Shown: positions 58,111 to 64,000 of the stretch, piece after piece
Position numbering within the stretch: position 1 is the first letter of the stretch
How the letters are laid out: every line of letters starts with the position of its first letter
Assembly: GCF_018457175.1 (NCBI RefSeq)
Contig: NZ_JAGFNU010000005.1
Coordinates: 1 to 64,000, forward strand
DNA: 64,000 bases
Direction of reading: 5' to 3'
From: Pseudohalocynthiibacter aestuariivivens
Lineage (GTDB): Bacteria > Pseudomonadota > Alphaproteobacteria > Rhodobacterales > Rhodobacteraceae
Translations under genes and position numbers: made by a program
Notes under the pieces: generated by a model
The model's input: the letters and a program-made list of their open reading frames with translations, nothing else
Database searches by the model: none
What the model was told of the DNA's origin: nothing

Positions 58111-58491
58111 ATGGCTGACGCCAGCGAAAACGCTGAACTGACCTTTAAAGAGATGTGTGCACGTTTTGACGTAACGCCACGCACATTACGATATTATGAA
58201 TATATCGAACTTCTTCAGCCTAGAAAGGTGGAGCGCAGCCGGTTCTACTCTGCAAGGGAATGCGCAAGGATGGTGCTGATCCTGCGTGGCCGCCGCTTTG
58301 GCTTTAGCCTTGAAGAAATTCGCCAGTGGCTTTTGATTTACGAAAAAGATGGAACACAGGCGCAGCTTAATGCCTGGGTTGAACTTGCCGACCGCCAGCT
58401 AGAAGCCTTACACCAACAAAAAAATGAACTGGCGGACACCATTTCCGATCTTCAGAAATTGCGTGACGAAACCGAGAGTTCGCTGACCTGA
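58111..58491 (+). CDS. MerR-family transcriptional regulator, copy 1
   Basis: The 126-residue protein has a MerR winged helix at the N-terminus ([18 protein letters not shown], about residues 12-29) and a helix with [17 protein letters not shown]. The long C-terminal helix forms the dimer coiled coil (ELADTISDLQKLRDET). There are no metal-binding cysteines, so it belongs to the fatty-acid/branched-chain (LiuR-like) branch. It is adjacent to a second MerR and the fad operon. Confidence 0.9.
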   Translation: MADASENAELTFKEMCARFDVTPRTLRYYEYIELLQPRKVERSRFYSARECARMVLILRGRRFGFSLEEIRQWLLIYEKDGTQAQLNAWVELADRQLEALHQQKNELADTISDLQKLRDETESSLT

Positions 58492-58505
58492 ATTGCTTGT
58501 TAAGC

Positions 58506-58560
58506 GTGACGTTCCGTTACAACCAAAAGTGACGTGACGTTACATTTACGTTAACGTCAA
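58506..58560. promoter_or_regulatory. Three MerR-type operator-like repeats
   Basis: GTGACGTTCCGTTAC (58506-58520), GTGACGTGACGTTAC (58529-58543) and TTTACGTTAACGTCAA (58545-58560) share the ACGT-NN-ACGT pattern of LiuR-like MerR operators. The first two are direct repeats spaced 23 bp; the third is a near-perfect palindrome. They precede the second MerR gene and so the fad operon. Confidence 0.65.
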
Positions 58561-58620
58561 TCAGGCTGTTATCCTGTAAAATAAGTTGATCGCGCGACTC
58601 GGCTTGTAAAGGAAATCGCA

Positions 58621-59010
58621 ATGTTGAACGAGGAAATGACAATTCGTCAGATGTGCGAAGCGTTTGATGTTACGCCTCGTACGCTTCGGTTTTACGAGGC
58701 AAAAGAACTATTGTCCCCAATTCGACAGGGACAAAAGCGCCTTTATACCAAACGGGACAGAGCGCGTCTCAAGCTGATCCTGCGTGGTAAGCGCTTTGGT
58801 TTCAGTCTGGAAGAAATCCGTCAGCTTTTGGATCTCTACAGCATGGAAGACCAGAATTTAATGCAATTGCGCAGTGTTTACCAGGCCGCTCAGGACCGTC
58901 TGAACGATATGATTGGCCAGCGAACAGAACTGGATGAGGCAATTCATGACCTTCAAGACCAGTTGAAATGGGGCGAGCAGGTGCTCGCTTCTATGACGAA
59001 ACCAGAATAG
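58621..59010 (+). CDS. MerR-family transcriptional regulator, copy 2
   Basis: The 129-residue protein is a paralogue of the regulator just upstream: both share [10 protein letters not shown]-like and [19 protein letters not shown] segments. It lacks cysteines in a metal-binding pattern. The C-terminal helix ends with [16 protein letters not shown]-like sequence. It starts 61 bases after the operator repeats and lies 19 bases before the acyl-CoA dehydrogenase, so it is co-transcribed with the fad genes and probably autoregulated. Confidence 0.9.
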   Translation: MLNEEMTIRQMCEAFDVTPRTLRFYEAKELLSPIRQGQKRLYTKRDRARLKLILRGKRFGFSLEEIRQLLDLYSMEDQNLMQLRSVYQAAQDRLNDMIGQRTELDEAIHDLQDQLKWGEQVLASMTKPE

Positions 59011-59029
59011 ACGAGCAAGGAATTACAGG

Positions 59030-60808
59030 ATGCCGAGCTACACCGCCCCCACAAAAGATATGCAGTTTTTACTACATGACCTACTGAATGTTTCTGGGTC
59101 CGCTGTCCCGGGATACGGCGAGCTTGAGGCTGTTTTCACCAATGCCGTGCTTGAAGAAGCCGGAAAAATTGCCTCGGATGTTCTTGCCCCTCTGAACGCT
59201 GTCGGTGATCAGGAAGGTTGTCGTCTCGAAAATGGTGTTGTCTACACACCAAAAGGATTCAAGGACGCCTTTCAGCAAATGAAAGACGGTGGCTGGACAG
59301 CCTTGGATTGTGACCCTGAGTACGGCGGGCAAGGTATGCCCTACATTCTGGGAACTGCTGTTGGCGAAATCTTTGTGTCTGCAAACATGGCCTTCAACAT
59401 GTATCAGGGGCTGACTCATGGGGCCTACTCCGCGATCCACGCCCATGGGACTGACGCTCAGAAATCAACTTACCTGCCAAAAATGGTGTCCTGCGAATGG
59501 ACCGGTACCATGAACCTGACGGAGCCACATTGCGGCACAGACCTTGGCTTGATGCGCACAAAGGCAGAGCCACAGGGCGACCGCACTTACAAGATTTCCG
59601 GCCAGAAAATATTCATCTCGGCCGGTGATCACGACCTGTCCGACAACATCATCCATCTGGTCCTGGCAAAAATTGCTGGCGGTCCGGAAGGCATCAAAGG
59701 AGTTTCGCTTTTTATCGTGCCTAAGTTCCTTGTGAATGAAGATGGCAGCCTTGGTGCGCGCAACGGTGTTTCGGTCGGTAATATAGAGCGCAAAATGGGC
59801 ATCCATGGCAATTCGACCTGCGTGATGAACTACGACGAGGCGACGGGCTACCTGCTGGGCGAAGAGCACAAAGGTATGCGCGCCATGTTCACAATGATGA
59901 ACGAAGCGCGGCTTGGTGTCGGCTTGCAGGGCTACGCTCAAGCGGAAGCGGCTTATCAAAACGCTCTTGAATATGCCAAAGACCGCCTGCAGGGACGCGA
60001 TGTAACCGGTTCAAAAAATCCGGATGGCCCGGCTGATCCGCTGATTGTTCATCCTGACATCCGCCGCAATCTGATGGATCAGAAATCATTTGTAGAAGGC
60101 GCACGCGCATTTGTGTTGTGGGGTGCAAGTCTGATTGATCTGGGCCACAAGCTTGACGACAAAGCTGCTGAAGGTCTTGTCAGCCTGATGACCCCTGTCA
60201 TCAAGGGATTTCTGACGGACAAAGGGTTTGAGATGGCCGTACAGGCCCAGCAAGTCTTTGGGGGGCATGGTTACATCGAAGAACACGGCATGAGCCAATT
60301 TGCCCGCGACGCGCGCATCACCCAGATTTACGAAGGTGCAAACGGTGTCCAAGCGCTTGATCTTGTTGGTCGAAAACTTTCACAAGACGGTGGCAAACAT
60401 GTTATGGCCTTCTTTGACATGATTAAAAGCTTCATCAAAGAAAACGAAAACAATGAGGCTTTGAAAAAGGACTTTCTTGATCCGCTGAAAACCGCATCAA
60501 AAGATTTGCAGGCGGCAGGAATGTTCTTCATGCAAAACGGCATGAAAAACCCGAATGAAGCGCTCGCCGGATCCTATGACTTCATGCATCTCTTTGGTCA
60601 TACGTGCCTTGGTTTCATGTGGGCGCGAATGAGCAAGGCCGCGATGGAGGCCCTTGAAGGCGGCGCTGAAGACGCCAATTTCTATGAGACGAAAATAAAA
60701 ACTGGGCGCTACTACATGGCGCGCGCTTTGCCAGCCACGGGGATGCATCTGGCGCGCATTCAATCGGGTGCCGAAACCGTTATGGCGCTTGACGCTGACG
60801 CCTTCTAA
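59030..60808 (+). CDS. Acyl-CoA dehydrogenase (FadE/DmdC-like, 592 residues)
   Basis: This flavoprotein oxidises acyl-CoA to enoyl-CoA in the cytoplasm. The FAD/substrate segments are [15 protein letters not shown] and [14 protein letters not shown]. The C-terminal FAD region is [20 protein letters not shown], with the catalytic glutamate in [13 protein letters not shown]. It has a C-terminal extension as in DmdC, the methylmercaptopropionyl-CoA dehydrogenase, and related long acyl-CoA dehydrogenases. Context (thiolase and FadB/J) favours fatty-acid beta-oxidation. Confidence 0.93.
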   Translation: MPSYTAPTKDMQFLLHDLLNVSGSAVPGYGELEAVFTNAVLEEAGKIASDVLAPLNAVGDQEGCRLENGVVYTPKGFKDAFQQMKDGGWTALDCDPEYGGQGMPYILGTAVGEIFVSANMAFNMYQGLTHGAYSAIHAHGTDAQKSTYLPKMVSCEWTGTMNLTEPHCGTDLGLMRTKAEPQGDRTYKISGQKIFISAGDHDLSDNIIHLVLAKIAGGPEGIKGVSLFIVPKFLVNEDGSLGARNGVSVGNIERKMGIHGNSTCVMNYDEATGYLLGEEHKGMRAMFTMMNEARLGVGLQGYAQAEAAYQNALEYAKDRLQGRDVTGSKNPDGPADPLIVHPDIRRNLMDQKSFVEGARAFVLWGASLIDLGHKLDDKAAEGLVSLMTPVIKGFLTDKGFEMAVQAQQVFGGHGYIEEHGMSQFARDARITQIYEGANGVQALDLVGRKLSQDGGKHVMAFFDMIKSFIKENENNEALKKDFLDPLKTASKDLQAAGMFFMQNGMKNPNEALAGSYDFMHLFGHTCLGFMWARMSKAAMEALEGGAEDANFYETKIKTGRYYMARALPATGMHLARIQSGAETVMALDADAF

Positions 60809-60869
60809 GATTGGGGTAGAGGCCTGTGTGTTCCACGCATGGGTCGGGCCATCCCTAAAGGAGAATGAG

Positions 60870-61082
60870 ATGCCAAAACGCCTGCGCCTGACCCGCCGAT
60901 TTCCTGTTGCGATGACTGAAGATGGCTATCGCCGCCTGAAACGATTTGCCCGTGAGGCTGGGCTGGATGAAGGCGAGGCTCTCTCGTTCCTCTTTGAAAA
61001 TTTCGACAGTGTGATGGACGCTGACAACCTAACGCACCGCTTGCGTCTGTTTAACTCTGAACTCGAAGCGCGAAAACGCTGA
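60870..61082 (+). CDS. Small basic protein in the beta-oxidation operon
   Basis: The 70-residue protein starts at ATG 60870 with AAAGGAG nine bases upstream. It is rich in Arg/Lys at the N-terminus (PKRLRLTRRFP) and acidic in the middle (DEGEALSFLFENFDS). The pattern could form a ribbon-helix-helix fold, but I cannot show it. It is set between the acyl-CoA dehydrogenase and GST genes with good spacing, so it is most likely expressed. No function is known. Confidence 0.6.
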   Translation: MPKRLRLTRRFPVAMTEDGYRRLKRFAREAGLDEGEALSFLFENFDSVMDADNLTHRLRLFNSELEARKR

Positions 61083-61110
61083 TCCAAAATACGCTCGGAA
61101 GGAGCAAAAG

Positions 61111-61743
61111 ATGATAAAACTCTACTGTTTTGGTGAAAGCGGTAATGCCTATAAGGCAGCGCTGACCTTGGAGCTCTCGGGATTGGAATGGGAGCCGGTT
61201 TATGTCGATTTCTTTAACGGCGAAGCTCGCACCCCCGAATTTCGCGAACTCAATGATATGGGTGAAGTCCCGGTCATGGTTGACGGTGATCTGACACTCT
61301 CGCAATCTGGCATGATACAGGATTACGTCAGTTCAAAATCCGGCAAACTGGGTGGCCGTTCTGCCAATCAACGTCGTGAAATCCTGCGTTGGGTTTTGTG
61401 GGACAATCACAAGCTGTCTTCGCAAGCGGGCACAACCCGGTTTTTGATGAATTTCTTACCGGAAGAAAAACGCCCGGTTGAAGCAATCGCCTTTCTTCAA
61501 GCCCGCCTGAAAGCCGCCTATGCCACGTTGAACGCGGCACTAGAGGGGCGCAGCTGGCTGGTCGGCGACAGTGTTACAATCGCTGACCTCGCGTGCTGTG
61601 GTTATCTCTTTTACCCAGAACCCTTCGGCTTTGACCGCGCCGATTGGCCAAATATTGACGCCTGGCTTGACCGCATCGCGGCCCTGCCCGGCTGGAAACA
61701 CCCCTATGACCTGATGCCCGGTTCCCCTGCGGATCGCGCTTAA
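61111..61743 (+). CDS. Glutathione S-transferase family protein
   Basis: The 210-residue protein has a thioredoxin-like N-terminal domain (KLYCFGESGNAYKAALTLELSG; ligand-binding PVMVDGDLTLSQSG) and an all-helical C-terminal domain with WLVGDSVTIADLACCGYL. The Ser-Gly-Asn start suggests a serine/cysteine-type GST. Its place within the fad operon suggests detoxifying reactive enoyl or aldehyde products, which is inference. Confidence 0.92.
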   Translation: MIKLYCFGESGNAYKAALTLELSGLEWEPVYVDFFNGEARTPEFRELNDMGEVPVMVDGDLTLSQSGMIQDYVSSKSGKLGGRSANQRREILRWVLWDNHKLSSQAGTTRFLMNFLPEEKRPVEAIAFLQARLKAAYATLNAALEGRSWLVGDSVTIADLACCGYLFYPEPFGFDRADWPNIDAWLDRIAALPGWKHPYDLMPGSPADRA

Positions 61744-61755
61744 GAAAGGAAGACT

Positions 61756-62967
61756 ATGTCTGAAGCCTACATCTATGACGCTGTGCGTTCCCCTCGCGGC
61801 AAGGGCCGCAAAGATGGCAGCCTGCACGAGGTAACTTCTGTAAGCCTCTCTGCCCAAATTCTGAACGCAATCAAGGACCGCAATAACCTTGATACAACGT
61901 CTATCGAAGACGTGATCTGGGGCAATGTTACCCAAGTGGGCGAACAGGGCGGCTGTTTGGCGCGTTCTGCGGTTCTGGCGTCAGACTTTGACGAACAGGT
62001 TCCAGGCCTTGCGATCAACCGCTTCTGCGCATCAGGTATGGAAGCTGTGAACTTGGCCGCAAACCAGATCAAAGGTGGCGCAGGCCAAGCCTATGTCGCG
62101 GGTGGGGTCGAAATGATGGGCCGGGTGCCAATGGGCAGTGACGGTGCAGCTATTGCTGTCGACCCATCGCTCGCGATGAAGACCTACTTTGTGCCTCAGG
62201 GCATATCAGCCGATATTATCGCGACCGAATACGGGTTTTCGCGCGATGACGCTGACGCCCTTGCAGTTCAATCCCAAAATCGCGCTGACGTGGCATGGAA
62301 AGATCATCGATTTGACAAGTCTATTGTCACCATCAAGGACCAGAATGGCCTCAAGATTCTGGATCACGATGAATACATGCGTCCCGGTACAGACATGCAG
62401 ACGCTCGGTGCCCTTAACCCAGCCTTTCAGGCAATGGGCGAGGTGATGCCCGGTTTTGATAAAGTCGCGCTGCTGAAGTACCCCCATCTAGAAAAGATCA
62501 AACATATTCACCACGCTGGTAATTCGTCTGGTATCGTCGATGGCTCGGCCGCTGTTCTGATCGGCAGCAAGGAGTTTGGCGAAGCGCACGGCCTGAAACC
62601 CCGCGCCCGCATTCGCGCGACGGCAAAGATCGGGACTGACCCAACCATCATGCTGACCGGCCCGGTGCCGGTGACAGAAAAGATTTTGCGCGATCATGGG
62701 ATGGCGATCTCTGACATTGACCTGTTTGAGGTGAACGAGGCTTTCGCCTCTGTCGTACTGCGCTTTATGCAGGCGTTCGATGTGGATCAAAGCAAGGTCA
62801 ACGTAAACGGCGGCGCCATCGCCATGGGCCATCCACTCGGTGCGACAGGCGCAATTATCATCGGCACTTTGCTGGATGAAATGGAGCGGTCTGACAAAGA
62901 AATCGGCCTTGCGACCCTTTGTATCGCGTCCGGCATGGGTGCAGCCACAATCATCGAGCGCGTGTAG
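61756..62967 (+). CDS. fadA: Acetyl-CoA C-acyltransferase (thiolase, FadA type)
   Basis: The 403-residue thiolase cleaves 3-ketoacyl-CoA to acetyl-CoA and a shortened acyl-CoA. The acyl-enzyme cysteine is in NRFCASGMEAVNLAA, the active-site histidine motif is VNEAFAS and NGGAIAMGHPLGATGA, and the C-terminal cysteine lies in TLCIASGMGAATII. It is paired with the FadB/FadJ enzyme 71 bases downstream. Confidence 0.96.
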   Translation: MSEAYIYDAVRSPRGKGRKDGSLHEVTSVSLSAQILNAIKDRNNLDTTSIEDVIWGNVTQVGEQGGCLARSAVLASDFDEQVPGLAINRFCASGMEAVNLAANQIKGGAGQAYVAGGVEMMGRVPMGSDGAAIAVDPSLAMKTYFVPQGISADIIATEYGFSRDDADALAVQSQNRADVAWKDHRFDKSIVTIKDQNGLKILDHDEYMRPGTDMQTLGALNPAFQAMGEVMPGFDKVALLKYPHLEKIKHIHHAGNSSGIVDGSAAVLIGSKEFGEAHGLKPRARIRATAKIGTDPTIMLTGPVPVTEKILRDHGMAISDIDLFEVNEAFASVVLRFMQAFDVDQSKVNVNGGAIAMGHPLGATGAIIIGTLLDEMERSDKEIGLATLCIASGMGAATIIERV

Positions 62968-63038
62968 CAAACGTTTCGCATTTTCACGCGCGATTTCGCG
63001 CAAACAAGAATGACGACCCCACTAAGGGAGACGAAAAG

Positions 63039-64000
63039 ATGACCGATTTTACTTATTCCGTTGACGCAGACGGTGTTGCCACCATTACGTGGGACACGGT
63101 TGGCAAATCCATGAACGTGATGAACCAGCAGGGTTTTCTAGACCTTGAAGTGCATATTGATACGGCTTTGGCTGATGATGCTGTTAAAGGCGTGATCATC
63201 ACATCTGGTAAAGAAGGCAGCTTTGCAGGTGGAATGGACCTCAACATCATCGCCAAGATGAAAGAGAGCGAAGGTGACAACCCAGCGAAGGGCCTGTTTG
63301 AAGGTGTAATGGGAATGCACGCAATCCTGCGTAAGATCGAACGCGCCGGCATGGACCCCAAAACCCTGAAAGGTGGCAAACCAATTGTCGCTGCCCTGCC
63401 CGGCACAGCGCTTGGTATTGGTCTTGAAATTCCACTGGCCTGTCACCGAATTATTGCGGCGGACAATCAGAAAGCAAAGATCGGCCTGCCCGAGATTATG
63501 GTTGGTATTTTCCCGGGTGCTGGTGGCACGATGCGTCTTACACGCAAACTTGGCGCGATGGGGGCCTCGCCTCTTTTGCTTGAAGGTAAGCTGAATGACC
63601 CGATGAAAGCCAAGGCTGCTGGCGTTGTGGACGAGGTCGTCCCTGCCGACCAATTGCTTGAACGGGCGAAGGAATGGGTTCTGAACGCCAAAGATGCGGA
63701 CATCGTGAAACCCTGGGACGCGAAGGGATACAAAATGCCCGGTGGCGCGCCCTATCACCCTGCTGGTTTCATGACCTTTGTTGGTGCATCGGCCATGGTA
63801 CACGGTAAAACGATGGGTGTTTACCCTGCGGCAAAATCCCTGCTTTCTGCGGTATACGAAGGGTCGATGGTGCCATTTGATACAGCGCTCAAGATTGAGG
63901 CCCGCTGGTTCACAAATGTGCTTATGAACCCAAGTTCAAGCGCGATGATCCGAAGCCTTTTCATCAACAAAGAGGCGCTTGAAAAGGGCGCGAACCGCCC
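63039..64000 (+). CDS. fadJ: Fatty-acid oxidation complex alpha subunit (FadB/FadJ), partial
   Basis: The first 320 residues of an enoyl-CoA hydratase/3-hydroxyacyl-CoA dehydrogenase are present before the right edge cuts the gene. The N-terminal crotonase domain has the oxyanion-hole segment GSFAGGMDLNII and ALGIGLEIPLACHRI, and the catalytic glutamates in that segment and in IGLPEIMVGIFPGAGGT. The dehydrogenase half lies outside. Start: ATG 63039 with GGGAG ten bases upstream. Confidence 0.94.
   Translation, partial: MTDFTYSVDADGVATITWDTVGKSMNVMNQQGFLDLEVHIDTALADDAVKGVIITSGKEGSFAGGMDLNIIAKMKESEGDNPAKGLFEGVMGMHAILRKIERAGMDPKTLKGGKPIVAALPGTALGIGLEIPLACHRIIAADNQKAKIGLPEIMVGIFPGAGGTMRLTRKLGAMGASPLLLEGKLNDPMKAKAAGVVDEVVPADQLLERAKEWVLNAKDADIVKPWDAKGYKMPGGAPYHPAGFMTFVGASAMVHGKTMGVYPAAKSLLSAVYEGSMVPFDTALKIEARWFTNVLMNPSSSAMIRSLFINKEALEKGANR

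Overview
The window reads as a chromosomal segment of a marine alphaproteobacterium of the Roseobacter group (Rhodobacteraceae). This rests on gene content, not on a marker gene: several TRAP and ABC solute uptake systems, an organosulfonate (DHPS) operon, an Entner-Doudoroff gene pair, an IorAB-type molybdenum hydroxylase and a beta-oxidation operon of the kind seen in that group. No rRNA, tRNA, CRISPR array, phage module or intact insertion sequence was recognised.

Layout. 1-3.7 kb: end of an amino-acid ABC ATPase, a frameshifted L-asparaginase II, a URO-D superfamily protein and a divergent LysR regulator. 3.8-10.7 kb: a PlsB-like acyltransferase coupled to an alpha/beta hydrolase, an isoquinoline-oxidoreductase-like pair whose large subunit lacks a normal start codon, and a broken DksA/TraR (YbiI-type) zinc-finger gene. 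10.9-24.4 kb: a 12-gene minus-strand sugar operon (binding protein, two permeases, a mini membrane protein, two ATPases, dihydroxyacetone kinase, LacI regulator, sugar isomerase/epimerase, Gfo/Idh/MocA dehydrogenase, xylB, xylA). It is preceded by two palindromic operators exactly 30 bp apart. 24.9-28.5 kb: a urtE remnant and a decayed, truncated gap gene that sits between an 18-bp LacI-type palindrome and intact edd-eda. 28.9-34.1 kb: a DnaJ-type zinc-finger mini-protein, katG with divergent oxyR, and an SGNH lipoprotein. 34.1-39.6 kb: a TRAP transporter with a DUF1445 protein, LysR and DUF2848.

40.0-50.5 kb is the best-defined metabolic unit. A LacI regulator diverges from a TRAP transporter (with a small TTG-start membrane protein), then HpsN, HpsO, HpsP, a universal stress protein, sulfopyruvate decarboxylase ComDE and an FMN alpha-hydroxyacid dehydrogenase. 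Read together these import 2,3-dihydroxypropane-1-sulfonate (DHPS) and oxidise it through sulfolactate and sulfopyruvate to sulfoacetaldehyde. The desulfonating enzyme (Xsc, SuyAB or CuyA) is not in the window. Twin LacI-type operators lie between the regulator and the operon.

51-58 kb holds housekeeping and small genes: a cupredoxin-like protein without copper ligands, the SRAP protein YedK, a 5'-nucleotidase, DUF952-pyrD-arsC, a MATE pump and two thioesterases. 58.1-64 kb is a beta-oxidation operon: two tandem MerR regulators with three operator-like repeats between them, acyl-CoA dehydrogenase, a 70-residue basic protein, glutathione S-transferase, thiolase, and the start of the FadB/FadJ multifunctional enzyme, cut by the window edge.

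A recurring theme is damaged genes: asparaginase, iorB start, ybiI, urtE and gap. Some differ from an intact frame by a single base, so true decay and assembly or base-calling errors must be told apart before any are treated as biology.
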